Positions 33,907 through 43,827 of a stretch of 64,000 nt of DNA are shown one piece after another; position 1 is the stretch's first letter; every line of letters starts with the position of its first letter. The notes beneath the pieces are model-generated. The model had not been told where the DNA came from, made no database searches, and saw only the letters and a program-made list of their open reading frames with translations. Location of the stretch: the NCBI RefSeq assembly GCF_023630255.1, contig NZ_JALPRS010000001.1, positions 1,302,001-1,366,000 of the forward strand, written 5' to 3'. This DNA is from Pontibacter deserti. Its GTDB lineage: Bacteria; Bacteroidota; Bacteroidia; Cytophagales; Hymenobacteraceae. A program made the translations under genes and the position numbers.

Positions 33907-36900
33907 ATGGCATCTGTTTTTAAAATCTACTCATCCTCTGCCGGCTCCGGCAAAACTTATGCGCTAACTAAAGAATACCTTAAGCTGGCACTGCATTCTC
34001 CTTCGCCGGATTATTACCGCTCTATACTTGCCATAACTTTTACCAATGATGCTGCTGCCGAAATGAAGGAGCGTATACTTGGTGCCCTGCGTGGTTTTAA
34101 TGACGATACACTTTCTGAAAAAGCAAAAGCGAAAAGCGAAAACCTGCTGGAAGATATTACCACAGACCTGCAGGAAGAATACCCGGAACAAGGGCTGGAT
34201 AAAGAAGAGATCAGGAAACGGGCTGCCTTGGTTTTCAGGCAGGTACTTTATAACTATGCCGATTTTAGTGTAAGTACAATTGACAGTTTTGTAAACAAGA
34301 TCGTACAGGCCTTTGCACGTGAGCTGAAAATACCCCACAACTTTGAAGTAGACCTGGACTCGAATACGCTGCTAAACACGGCCGTGTCGCTGCTGCTGGA
34401 CAAAGTAAAAGATGAAAAAGGTGACCTGCTGACCGAAACTCTGGAACAGTTTATACTGGAGAAAGCCAGCGAAGGCCGCAGCTGGAGCAAATTAAATGAA
34501 GAACTTGCCGACTTCGCCAAAAACCTGCTGAACGAACAGGTATACGAAGCCATTACCGATCTGCAGGGCCTCACCCTTGATGATTTCAGGGAAGTGCAAC
34601 AGCAACTACGGCAAACTAAAAAACAGATTGAGGATGCTATAACAGAGCCTGCCGGCCAGGCGGTGGCGTTAATAGAACAGGCTAACCTGGATGCGGCAGA
34701 CCTCTCCTATGGCAAAAACGGCATTTACGGCTACTTCTACCGCTGGCTTAAAACTATAGACCTGAACTATAGCAATAGCAACGCGCAGAAAACAGTTGAG
34801 AACGACAGCTGGTATAGCGCATCAGCTAAAAAGAACAGCTTTATAGTTAGCCAGATCGATAGTATAAAAGGGCAACTTTCCGAACTATACACGGAGCTTG
34901 AATCGCGCAAAGTACAGTATGCCGGCATTTATACTTTACTCAATGCCATTGTGCCACACTTGTATAAACTATCGGTACTGAACGAGTTGGAAAAGTGTCT
35001 GCAGGAAATCAAGCTGGATAAGAACACGGTCCATATTTCGGAGTTCAACAAGCGTATTATCGATATAGTACTGAAAGAACCGGTACCGTTTATTTATGAG
35101 CGCCTTGGCGAAAAGTATAACCACATCCTGATCGATGAGTTTCAGGATACGTCGATACTGCAATGGAACAACCTGTTGCCGCTGGTAGAGAACGCCCTGG
35201 CATCAGGTCATTTCAGTATGGTGGTAGGCGATGCGAAGCAGGCTATTTACCGCTGGCGTGGTGGCGAAATGGAGCAGATTCTGCATTTATATAAAAAGAG
35301 CACAGCCAAACTATACCAGAACCGCCGCCACAGCAACCTGATCAGGGAACGTTACCAGACGCTAAATGATGAGGTTTTAACACCTGCTAACCTGAACAAG
35401 AACTATAGGAGCCGCGCCGAGATCATCGCTTTTAATAACGACATCTTTACGTTTGCCAGCAAAGCGCACTCTGGTTTTGATATGTTCGGATCGATTTATG
35501 ATGCTGATTTTGTGCAGGAAGTACCGGACAAGAATAACACAGGTGGCCATATTCAGGTACTTTTTACCTACGACGGCGATGCCAACACCAAGTATAATTT
35601 TGACACCTGCACCCGCACCGACGAACTATACCCTAAATATTCCCACTCACAGGAAATAAGCTACGATGAAAGTATGCTGAACATGGTGCAGCACCTGGTA
35701 GATAACTCATTGGCCGAAGGCTACGACCTCCGCGACATGGCTATACTTTGCCGCACCAACTATAACAGTAAACTCATAGCCAATTTCCTGAAAGAGCGCC
35801 GCTATGACATCATATCACAGGATTCGCTGTCGTTGCAGTTTGCAGAAGTAATAAACCTGGTCATTGCGCTGTTCCGGGTGTTTAACCGGCCTAATGATGC
35901 CCTGGCCAAATCAGAAGCTTTATACCTGATAAGCTTGGTTACAAAAAATGAAGTACCAGATGTAAAAGTAACACAGCGTATTGCAGAAGTAGCCAATACA
36001 CCTGATGCAGCCGTTTTTTATAACTATGTACGTGAGTTGGGTTATGATCTGGATGAGCGCCACACGGGTAACTTATCTATTTATGAACTGACCGAACGCC
36101 TCATCCGGATCTTTAATTTGTTAGGGCATAACAACGAGTGCGAGTACATTTTCCGCTTCCTGGACCTGGTGCTGGAGTATAGCTTAAAGAACAGTAACAA
36201 CCTGAACAATTTCCTGGCTTACTGGGATGTGCAGAAGGAAAAGCTAAGTATAAACACGCCAAAAAACCGAAATGCCATTACCATAACCAGTATCCATAAA
36301 TCGAAGGGGCTGGCCTACCCAATCGTGATCATACCGTTTGCAGACTGGAGCACTGAACCTAAACGTGGGTCACTGATGTGGAGCCAGCTGCCTGAGAGCG
36401 TAACCTATACCGGTAAACTGAGAAGTGTGGCTGTAAACGTCGGATCTAAACTGGAAAGTACTGTCTTGGGCGAACAATATAAAACAGAGATCGAGAAGAC
36501 GTTTATCGAAAACCTGAACATGCTCTATGTGGCTCTCACCCGCCCTGTTGACAGGTTATACCTGATCGGGAATGCCAAAGATCTGTTGGTAGAAGATAAG
36601 ATGCCTAAGTCTGATAACCAGGTAAAGAATGTAAGCCATTTACTGTACCAATATCTGAAAGAGAAAGAACTATGGGAACCAGGTAAATTCTGCTACCAAC
36701 TCGCTAAAGGTAACACAGCACAAAAGCAGCATCAGGCAACCACAAATGACAGCTTTGAACTGAAGCATCTGATCAGCACTGACTGGGAACAGCGCCTGAA
36801 AATAAAACAACACGCCAATAACGTATTTGACTTTGCCACACAGCAACGCCAGCGGCAGGTAAACCGGAAGCTGCATTATGCTCTGTCGCGCATCACGTTT

Positions 36901-37311
36901 GCCCCGGAAGTAAACCAGGTGCTAAGGCAGATGGGCTACGAAGGCATCATTAGCGAGCGTGACAAGCCAGAGTTGCAGCGCCTGCTGACCGAGGTGGTAG
37001 AGCATCCTAAAATGACGTACTATTTCTCTGACAAAGTAGCTATTGAACAGGAAAAAGAAGTACTGGATGCCCGTGCTTACCTCTATAAACCCGACCGTAT
37101 TGTATTTGATGGCGAAGCCGTAACACTGATAGAGTTTAAGACACCGCCACCGGAACCTGAACATCGCAACCGCTTGGACCATTATGCCGTGCGCTTCCGG
37201 CAGTTAGGATACAAGAAGGTAAAATGCGTGCTTTACTATTTCGACACGCAGGAGGTAAAAGAATGGCAATACGGCGACAAGCCAGCCGAGCAACTAGGAC
37301 TTGCATTTTAG
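33907..37311 (+). CDS. addA: AddA/RecB-like UvrD helicase-nuclease
   Basis: 1134 aa. Superfamily 1 helicase: Walker A SSAGSGKTYAL (Lys16), DEFQDTS at 410-416, AIYRWRGG, and SIHKSKGLAYPIVIIP in the second RecA domain. The C terminus has a PD-(D/E)xK nuclease signature: PDRIVFDG with Asp1063 and LIEFKT with Glu1076 and Lys1078. With the AddB-like protein at 38117 it should form a complex that resects double-strand DNA ends for RecA loading and degrades foreign linear DNA. Two small genes lie between addA and addB on the same strand. Confidence 0.92.
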   Translation: MASVFKIYSSSAGSGKTYALTKEYLKLALHSPSPDYYRSILAITFTNDAAAEMKERILGALRGFNDDTLSEKAKAKSENLLEDITTDLQEEYPEQGLDKEEIRKRAALVFRQVLYNYADFSVSTIDSFVNKIVQAFARELKIPHNFEVDLDSNTLLNTAVSLLLDKVKDEKGDLLTETLEQFILEKASEGRSWSKLNEELADFAKNLLNEQVYEAITDLQGLTLDDFREVQQQLRQTKKQIEDAITEPAGQAVALIEQANLDAADLSYGKNGIYGYFYRWLKTIDLNYSNSNAQKTVENDSWYSASAKKNSFIVSQIDSIKGQLSELYTELESRKVQYAGIYTLLNAIVPHLYKLSVLNELEKCLQEIKLDKNTVHISEFNKRIIDIVLKEPVPFIYERLGEKYNHILIDEFQDTSILQWNNLLPLVENALASGHFSMVVGDAKQAIYRWRGGEMEQILHLYKKSTAKLYQNRRHSNLIRERYQTLNDEVLTPANLNKNYRSRAEIIAFNNDIFTFASKAHSGFDMFGSIYDADFVQEVPDKNNTGGHIQVLFTYDGDANTKYNFDTCTRTDELYPKYSHSQEISYDESMLNMVQHLVDNSLAEGYDLRDMAILCRTNYNSKLIANFLKERRYDIISQDSLSLQFAEVINLVIALFRVFNRPNDALAKSEALYLISLVTKNEVPDVKVTQRIAEVANTPDAAVFYNYVRELGYDLDERHTGNLSIYELTERLIRIFNLLGHNNECEYIFRFLDLVLEYSLKNSNNLNNFLAYWDVQKEKLSINTPKNRNAITITSIHKSKGLAYPIVIIPFADWSTEPKRGSLMWSQLPESVTYTGKLRSVAVNVGSKLESTVLGEQYKTEIEKTFIENLNMLYVALTRPVDRLYLIGNAKDLLVEDKMPKSDNQVKNVSHLLYQYLKEKELWEPGKFCYQLAKGNTAQKQHQATTNDSFELKHLISTDWEQRLKIKQHANNVFDFATQQRQRQVNRKLHYALSRITFAPEVNQVLRQMGYEGIISERDKPELQRLLTEVVEHPKMTYYFSDKVAIEQEKEVLDARAYLYKPDRIVFDGEAVTLIEFKTPPPEPEHRNRLDHYAVRFRQLGYKKVKCVLYYFDTQEVKEWQYGDKPAEQLGLAF

Positions 37312-37343
37312 TCCTACCACAACTATAAAGTATAAACCAGCAC

Positions 37344-37772
37344 ATGGAACAACGCATCACATTAATTACACTTGGAGTTAAGAATCTGCAACGCTCACGG
37401 GATTTCTATATCAACACCTTTGGCTGGAAGCCTTTGGACACAAGCAACGAGAGCATCGTCTTCTTCCAACTCAACGGCATACAACTGGCGCTCTTCCCGC
37501 AGGAATCTTTAGCAGATGATGCAGGCGTTCCTGCTGATGGCAGTGGTTTCAGGGGATTCTCGTTGGCGCATAATGTTCGCTCCGAAAAAGAAGTAGATGA
37601 ACTGGTAGCATCCCTGGAAGCAAAAGGTGTTACCGTTCTCAAGCAGCCTGAAAAAGTGTTCTGGGGTGGCTACAGCAGTTACATCTCCGACCCGGATGAC
37701 AACCTCTGGGAGATTGCATACAATCCGTTCATGCCAATGGATGCTGCTGGCAATACAGAGAGTATTCATTGA
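37344..37772 (+). CDS. VOC family (glyoxalase/bleomycin-resistance-like) protein
   Basis: 142 aa. A single vicinal-oxygen-chelate domain with two beta-alpha-beta-beta-beta modules: ITLITLGVKNLQRSRDFYIN at the start and YSSYISDPDDNLWEIAYNP at the end. The terminal Glu and the central FSLAHN His are possible metal ligands. The substrate is unknown. It lies 32 bp after addA and is likely carried on the same transcript without functional link. Confidence 0.87.
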   Translation: MEQRITLITLGVKNLQRSRDFYINTFGWKPLDTSNESIVFFQLNGIQLALFPQESLADDAGVPADGSGFRGFSLAHNVRSEKEVDELVASLEAKGVTVLKQPEKVFWGGYSSYISDPDDNLWEIAYNPFMPMDAAGNTESIH

Positions 37773-37791
37773 TCTTCAGTATCAAGAATAA

Positions 37792-38085
37792 ATGAAGAGA
37801 GTTATCTATTACACTGCAATAATACTGATGTATTTAGCAGTTCCATTCTGTATTTTGAGCTTCCTAGGTACTGCTGTTAGCATGAAGTATGAAGTAGATC
37901 ATGGAAGGTTTGCAGTTGAAACAAATGAGAAACTTACAGAATCGGAGAAGGTAATAGAGTTGCAGGAAATAAATAAATATGAAGCTCAACTTAACACTCA
38001 GGCCTTTTTTTTAGCCTTCATTGCAATAGTCCTCTTTATAGTAGCAACTGCTTTAATTGTAAAGCGAAATAAATTTCTAGTTTAA
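37792..38085 (+). CDS. Small two-helix membrane protein, unknown
   Basis: 97 aa. Two hydrophobic segments (about 5-28 and 70-90) flank a charged middle part with many Glu/Lys that could form a short coiled coil (TNEKLTESEKVIELQEINKY). The family is not recognised. It sits between the VOC gene (19-bp gap) and addB (31-bp gap). Confidence 0.6.
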   Translation: MKRVIYYTAIILMYLAVPFCILSFLGTAVSMKYEVDHGRFAVETNEKLTESEKVIELQEINKYEAQLNTQAFFLAFIAIVLFIVATALIVKRNKFLV

Positions 38086-38116
38086 TTCACTCATTCAAAA
38101 ATCACCACTACTACCC

Positions 38117-41020
38117 GTGCAGACTTTCCTGGAGCTAACCGCGAAATACATTTACGAGAAGTATAAAGAGAACATCAGCGAGCTGTGCATTGTGCTGCCT
38201 TCGCGCAGGGCGAGCTTTTTCTTTAAAAATGCGTTGGCACAAGCTGCTACCGAGCCTATCTGGTCGCCGGAAGTATCGTCGATGGAAGATTTTATCTGCA
38301 AAATGGCGAAGGTGGATGTGGTGGAGCCAATTAACCTGCAGCTCGAACTATACGACCTGATGCGCGAGCAGGATCCGAAGCTTGATTTTGACCAGTTTGT
38401 TACCTGGGCCGGCACCTTGTTAGACGATTTCAGCCGGATAGATCAGAACTTAGTAGACACTGGTAAGCTGTTTGATTACTTGAGCGAGGCAAAAGCACTG
38501 GAGCGCTGGGAGCCCCGCAACCTGGGCTGGACCATGTCGCCGGACATGCGCAAGTACTTTAGTCTCTGGGAGAATATCGAGAAAACATACCATAACCTGC
38601 AAAAGCACCTGCACAATAATAAGCAGGCTTACACGGGTATGGCTTTCCGGAAAGTAGCGAATGAGATTGATGTTATCGTTAAAGAATCAACCTGCCACCA
38701 ATTCATTTTTATTGGCCTTAATGCCCTTACCAAATCGGAAGAGAAGATCATAAAAGCCCTGTTGCGCCACAACAAAGCAGAAGTACTTTTTGATAGCGAT
38801 GATTTTTATATGGAAGAAGGCACTGCTAACCGGGCAGGCAGCTTTTTGCGCAAGTATAAAAACGGCTGGAAACTACCCGAGTGGCGCTGGCAACAGAATA
38901 TGCTGCTGACGGATGAGAAAAGTATAAATGTAATAGGTGTTGCTAACGCCAGTATGCAGGGCAAGCTAGCCGGCCAACTATTACAGGAAATACGCGAACA
39001 GGATAAGCACGCCCAGGTAGCTATCGTTCTGCCCGACGAAACACTGTTGTTGCCGGTACTGCATTCCATTCCGGATGATGTACCGAACTATAACGTAACC
39101 ATGGGTTTAAGCTTTAAAGGTACTCCCCTTTTTAACCTCGTAGATCTTCTGTTTGATGTGCATTTGACGGGTGTTAATCAGCTTCAGGAAAGTGGCTACA
39201 AAGTTTACCAGTACCATCATTTATCAGTTAGTAAACTTCTTACGCATCCGTTCATTCGTCGCTACGAACTATACCTGAACGAGCAACCTGAGCAGGCCGA
39301 ATTTCACGGGCTGATACAGCAGGTATTGGAAACTATAGTTTCAGAAAACAAGGTATTGATCACAGCGCAGGAACTGCTGGAAATGGGCAAGCACCACCCG
39401 CTTTTCGAAACCCTGTTCCGTACCTGGCGCGACTGTGACGACATTATAGTTGCCATGTACGACCTGATAGAGCTCCTCCGCCAGGTTTACACGCACGGCC
39501 ATAACACCATCGAAACCGAATACCTGTATATATTTTATACTTTAGTTAAACGACTGGACACCATCTTCGATTGCCGTGAACAGAAAATATCGGTGCGAAG
39601 TTTCCGGAAGTTTTTATATGAGCTGATCACCCAGACCAGGTTGCCATTCAGCGGTGAGCCGATTTCGGATGTGCAGATCATGGGTATGCTCGAAACCCGT
39701 GCCCTGGACTTTGAGAACCTGATCATTTTATCAGTAAATGAGAATACCTTGCCGGCTCCTAAAAAGCATAACTCCCTGATGCCGTATGATGTGCTGAAGG
39801 AGTTTGGTTTGCCAACCTATGCCGAGAACGAAGGCGCCATGGCCTACAACTTTTACCGCCTGTTGCAGCGAGCCAAGCGGGTAAACCTATTGTATGTATT
39901 GCCTTCGGATACCTATGGTTCGGGCGAGAAAAGCCGTTTTATACTTCAGCTGCAAAACGACCTGGCTTTGCGCAATTGTAACATCAAATTCCAGGACCTG
40001 ACCGCTATAGTTGAGCAGACAGATACCAAAGAATACGACGAAGACATCATCATTCAGAAAGATACAGCCACACTGGAACAGATAAAGCGTGACCTGCAGC
40101 GTGGTCTCTACCCTTCCAGCCTGAATACATACATCAATTGCTCCCTTAAATATTACTTCAGCCGGATTGCTAAAATGCAGGAAGTAGATGAAGTAGAAGA
40201 ACAGGTGGATTCGGCGCAGTTTGGGACAGTAGTGCACCAGGTGCTGGAAGATTTCTTTAAACCTTATGTGCTAAGCGGTAAGCCTATAGTTGCCGAAAGT
40301 ATAGACCAGATGTTGCTGGAGCTGCCCAACCACACCAAGCTTGCCTTTAACCAGGCAACTCGTGGCGCCAGCACCGAGCGCGGTCTTAATTACCTATTAC
40401 TGAAAGTAGCTATAGAAGTGCTGCAGAAATACCTGATCACACTCAAGAATTCAGATGAACTGCCGCTATGCATCCTGCGCCTGGAAGACTCCCTTACTGC
40501 CAAACTACAGGTACAAATCGATGATGAACTGCTGGATGTAACGATAGCTGGAAAAGCAGACCGCATTGATATGACCGGCCATGAAGTACGTGTAATTGAC
40601 TATAAAACCGGTAAGGTGGAACAGAACAAGCTGCGTGTAAAAACCGACGATCTGCGTTCGCCATCTTCTAAGGGTAAAGACTTTGATAAACCACGACAAT
40701 TATGGCTGTATCAGTATATTCTGCAACGTCAATTACGCGAAGCACCTCAAGCTATATTTGCCAGCGGCCACCAAGTTGACCCGGCAGTTATAGTTGCCAA
40801 ATCAGGCATCATCTCGTTCCGGAACATTGAGGAGAATGTACTTTCGTCGGACTTTAATTTTGTGGGCGAAGACGGCCAGCCAAAGGATTTTATAGTTGCT
40901 TCCGAAGAGCTGTTGACGGACATCATCAAGACCATGCTCGACCCTAATAAGCCGATTATGAAAACAAAGGATTTAGAAATCTGCCAATGGTGCTCTTATA
41001 AAGGCATTTGCGCCCGGTAG
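38117..41020 (+). CDS. addB: AddB-like PD-(D/E)xK exonuclease with Fe-S cluster
   Basis: 967 aa, starting at GTG 38117. The N-terminal part is an inactivated helicase-like region (LCIVLPSRRASFFFKNAL). The C-terminal nuclease shows GKADRID with Asp815 and VIDYKTGK with Asp828 and Lys830. Four cysteines, Cys675 (in NCSLKYYF) and Cys956, Cys959, Cys965 (in CQWCSYKGIC), match the AddB-type 4Fe-4S cluster that staples the nuclease domain. It is the partner of the AddA-like protein in double-strand-break processing. Confidence 0.9.
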   Translation: MQTFLELTAKYIYEKYKENISELCIVLPSRRASFFFKNALAQAATEPIWSPEVSSMEDFICKMAKVDVVEPINLQLELYDLMREQDPKLDFDQFVTWAGTLLDDFSRIDQNLVDTGKLFDYLSEAKALERWEPRNLGWTMSPDMRKYFSLWENIEKTYHNLQKHLHNNKQAYTGMAFRKVANEIDVIVKESTCHQFIFIGLNALTKSEEKIIKALLRHNKAEVLFDSDDFYMEEGTANRAGSFLRKYKNGWKLPEWRWQQNMLLTDEKSINVIGVANASMQGKLAGQLLQEIREQDKHAQVAIVLPDETLLLPVLHSIPDDVPNYNVTMGLSFKGTPLFNLVDLLFDVHLTGVNQLQESGYKVYQYHHLSVSKLLTHPFIRRYELYLNEQPEQAEFHGLIQQVLETIVSENKVLITAQELLEMGKHHPLFETLFRTWRDCDDIIVAMYDLIELLRQVYTHGHNTIETEYLYIFYTLVKRLDTIFDCREQKISVRSFRKFLYELITQTRLPFSGEPISDVQIMGMLETRALDFENLIILSVNENTLPAPKKHNSLMPYDVLKEFGLPTYAENEGAMAYNFYRLLQRAKRVNLLYVLPSDTYGSGEKSRFILQLQNDLALRNCNIKFQDLTAIVEQTDTKEYDEDIIIQKDTATLEQIKRDLQRGLYPSSLNTYINCSLKYYFSRIAKMQEVDEVEEQVDSAQFGTVVHQVLEDFFKPYVLSGKPIVAESIDQMLLELPNHTKLAFNQATRGASTERGLNYLLLKVAIEVLQKYLITLKNSDELPLCILRLEDSLTAKLQVQIDDELLDVTIAGKADRIDMTGHEVRVIDYKTGKVEQNKLRVKTDDLRSPSSKGKDFDKPRQLWLYQYILQRQLREAPQAIFASGHQVDPAVIVAKSGIISFRNIEENVLSSDFNFVGEDGQPKDFIVASEELLTDIIKTMLDPNKPIMKTKDLEICQWCSYKGICAR

Positions 41021-41057
41021 AGGCAGCAAACCAGTTATTTTACTATATATATGGATA

Positions 41058-41100
41058 AAACAAAACGAACAGGTATTTAATGTACCTGCTCGTTTTGTTT
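41058..41100. terminator. Bidirectional terminator between addB and hypothetical gene
   Basis: AAACAAAACGAACAGGTA / TACCTGCTCGTTTTGTTT (41058-41075 and 41083-41100), 18-bp arms with one mismatch, between convergent genes. Confidence 0.88.
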
Positions 41101-41115
41101 AGTTAAAAGCTAATG

Positions 41116-41496
41116 TTATACATACGTTACACGAAGCAAATCAATAATGCTGCTTCGCTGTGCATCGGTAGGGTTCTTGTCAGCGGCTGCATCTACCATT
41201 TCGTCTGTACCGATTAGTAGCTGCCGTTTAATGTTGTCAGGGTCTTTTTCCCTTGTAAAGTACAAGGCTACATAATCCTTCTGTCCGAAAAAGCTTCCCG
41301 TACCATACCCCATCTCATTCAGTATGGTATCCAGCGCGTCCACAACAGCAGGTTCATTTTTAGCGGCAAAGCCCAGGTAGCGTTTGCCCCCGTCCTCTTC
41401 AATTTTAAATCTCGTAAAATGACGCTTCACTTCTCTTTCAAATTTCTGTGCTGCGTCCTGGTCGTCGAAATGATACACCACTACATAATTATTCAT
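41116..41496 (-). CDS. Hypothetical cytoplasmic protein
   Basis: 126 aa, no signal peptide or membrane segment. It begins VVVYHFDDQDAAQKFERE, followed by KRYLGFAAKNEPAVVDALDT and a YVALYFTREKDPD strand. The alternating pattern suggests a small alpha/beta fold, but I do not recognise the family. It is convergent with addB. Confidence 0.65.
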   Translation of the reverse strand: MNNYVVVYHFDDQDAAQKFEREVKRHFTRFKIEEDGGKRYLGFAAKNEPAVVDALDTILNEMGYGTGSFFGQKDYVALYFTREKDPDNIKRQLLIGTDEMVDAAADKNPTDAQRSSIIDLLRVTYV

Positions 41497-41680
41497 AAGC
41501 CCCGAAATTTAAGTTGATAAAACGTGTACTTATTTAGGTACGACCGCACTGGTTTATAGTTGATATAGGGTTTTTGACGTGTGGTGTTCTTATGTTTTCT
41601 GCAGATTCATTTTTTGCTTTCTTAATTACACAGGAAAACTAACTTAATGTATATTTTACAATAGTATAGATCGGATATTT

Positions 41681-42790
41681 TTGAGGTATTACCGTATCAA
41701 CAGTAAATTCTGCACTGCATTGTATAAAACTATAGAGCAACTGGCCCGGTTCGGACTGACCTTACAAATCATTAAAACAGCTATAGCAGCGGCCATTTCG
41801 TGGTTTGTTGCTACCAACCTGTTGCGTGCAGAGTATCCCTATTTTGCGGCCATTGCAGCTATACTTACCGTTCAGGTTACCGTTGCCGATTCAGTAGATA
41901 AGGCCACACACCGAATTATAGGAATTATTGGAGGGGTATTTCTGAGCATGCTGATCGGGCATTGGTTTGAGGTTAATGTCTACTCTATTTTCCTTGTGAT
42001 TCTGGTTGGCATGGCTGTTTCCAAAGCACTCCGCATGAATCCGCAGATTATCTCGCAGGTAGCTATCAGCTCACTGTTGGTACTAGCCTTTGGAGAAATG
42101 AATGAAGGATACGCTTTTGATCGCATCATCGAAACAGTAATTGGCTCTGCTATTGCGGTTGTAATAAATGCCGTTATCGTACCTCAGAATGCTATCCCGG
42201 ATGTAGAGAGCAGTATCATTAAGCTAGCCAATACCGCTTCCCAAACACTCATTAGCTTAACTGCTCTTTTAAATTATACTTCCACCCATCGTAAAACAGG
42301 CCGCTCTGAAGTAAAGGTTATGAAACAGGAATACCAGAAGAGCCTGGACACGCTACATCTGGCAGAGCAAAGTTTAAAGTATAACTTATTTCTAACCAAC
42401 AAACGGACAAGACTTGCCCGACTGGCAGTCAGCATCCGGAAACTGGATCATATGATTGTGCAGATCCGGGGAATTCGCCGTGGTTTAGACGACCTGCAGC
42501 ACAACAGGAATTACCAATTACCCGCTGCGTTTGCACAACAGCTTACGCTGTCCATGGAAGCTACCGCAAACTGTGTTGCTTTATCCGGTAAGGCAAGTGT
42601 ACATACAACTCCTGAAAACTTAACTGCACTGAAAGAAGCAGTTGAGAAAGCACGAACAACCCAGGCACTCTGCCTGAAAGAACTGCAAAGCATATCATCC
42701 CTGGAAACGCTGCGTGATGTAGGCAGTATACTGACCGACCTGAGCCGTATAGTTGCTGAAACTGAAAGACAAAGCAGCTCCACTAAATAA
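41681..42790 (+). CDS. FUSC / aromatic acid exporter family membrane protein
   Basis: 369 aa from TTG 41681. About six N-terminal membrane segments (residues 25-165) carry the pattern IIKTAIAAAISWFVATNLL and YFAAIAAILTVQVTVADS of the FUSC/ArAE_1 family. A cytoplasmic helical domain follows (about 170-369). The family is thought to export aromatic or lipophilic acids. The start is uncertain: TATTTTTG at 41676-41683 looks like a promoter box overlapping the TTG, so the in-frame TTG at 41720 may be used instead. It is followed 56 bp later by an AraC regulator. Confidence 0.83.
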   Translation: MRYYRINSKFCTALYKTIEQLARFGLTLQIIKTAIAAAISWFVATNLLRAEYPYFAAIAAILTVQVTVADSVDKATHRIIGIIGGVFLSMLIGHWFEVNVYSIFLVILVGMAVSKALRMNPQIISQVAISSLLVLAFGEMNEGYAFDRIIETVIGSAIAVVINAVIVPQNAIPDVESSIIKLANTASQTLISLTALLNYTSTHRKTGRSEVKVMKQEYQKSLDTLHLAEQSLKYNLFLTNKRTRLARLAVSIRKLDHMIVQIRGIRRGLDDLQHNRNYQLPAAFAQQLTLSMEATANCVALSGKASVHTTPENLTALKEAVEKARTTQALCLKELQSISSLETLRDVGSILTDLSRIVAETERQSSSTK

Positions 42791-42846
42791 AGCAGGTTTA
42801 TAGTTGGTGTATTTTGTAAATTGGCTGCACCGGTACAACCTTTACA

Positions 42847-43725
42847 ATGGCAGAAAAAGAATTACCCGTTTACCAGATACAGGACTTTAACGCACAGTGG
42901 CAGCAGGAACACTATTTTTACCTGAAGCCGTTCTCGCAGCATCTGCAGGAGCATGCTTTTATACAAAAGCCACACAAACACGACTTCTATATTCTGTTTT
43001 TTGTTACCCACGGTTCCGGCTCGCATACCATCGATTTTAAAACCTACCCTGTTGAACCAAACACTGTTTTCTTTTTAACGCCGGGTCAGGTACACAGCTG
43101 GCAACTAAGTTCAGACACAGATGGGTTTATACTTTTCTTTACACCGTCCTTTTACCTCATCGACTTTCCGAACCATAAACTTAACAGCTTTCCATTTTTT
43201 AATTCGCTGCTACAGAATCCATTTTTATACTTGACTAATGCGCAGCTGCAACAACTTGAAAGTATACTTCTGGAAATGCAGGAAGAGCTAATCCGGCAGG
43301 AATTATACACCGAAGCCATTATCCGCGATTATCTGGATATTTTGCTGATGCGGCTGGCCCGCCTTTACCATTCTGAGGGAGGACCGAAAACAGCTGGTAC
43401 AGGAGCAGTCTCACAGTTAGAAGCACTCCAGAAATTGATTGAAGAACAATACAAGAACCATAAGCCGGTAAAGTTTTATGCCGATCAGCTACATCTTACC
43501 ACAAAGCAATTAAACGAAACAAGTAAGCGGAGATTTGGGAGAACAACAGCACAGCTTATACAAGACAGGGTATTGCTGGAAGCTAAGCGGTTACTGGTAC
43601 ACTCCACGCTTACCATTGCACAGGTAGCTTCAGAATTAGGTTATTTTGATAATGCTTACTTTTTCAGATTCTTTAAAAAACATGCAGGTCTAACGCCTGA
43701 ACAATTCCGGAAAGCAAACTTGTAG
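42847..43725 (+). CDS. AraC family transcriptional regulator
   Basis: 292 aa. The N-terminal cupin-like sensor (about 20-130) has KPHKHDFYILFFVTHGSGSH. The C-terminal AraC double helix-turn-helix spans about 195-290, including YADQLHLTTKQLNETSKRRF and the second-helix signature ASELGYFDNAYFFRFFKKHA. It may regulate the FUSC exporter directly upstream; that is inference from position. Confidence 0.92.
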   Translation: MAEKELPVYQIQDFNAQWQQEHYFYLKPFSQHLQEHAFIQKPHKHDFYILFFVTHGSGSHTIDFKTYPVEPNTVFFLTPGQVHSWQLSSDTDGFILFFTPSFYLIDFPNHKLNSFPFFNSLLQNPFLYLTNAQLQQLESILLEMQEELIRQELYTEAIIRDYLDILLMRLARLYHSEGGPKTAGTGAVSQLEALQKLIEEQYKNHKPVKFYADQLHLTTKQLNETSKRRFGRTTAQLIQDRVLLEAKRLLVHSTLTIAQVASELGYFDNAYFFRFFKKHAGLTPEQFRKANL

Positions 43726-43798
43726 CATACTTTCCGGCAAGTATAAATTGTACAGTATTACGTCACTTCCGTACAGTACTTTAATACTTGTTGCTTCT

Positions 43799-43806
43799 TA
43801 CATTTG
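43799..43806 (+). promoter_or_regulatory. TAnnTTTG promoter element for DUF983 gene
   Basis: TACATTTG, 22 bp before ATG 43828. It lies over the upstream TTG alternative start and so supports the ATG. Confidence 0.6.
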
Positions 43807-43827
43807 CACGAAATAAATAGTAACCGC

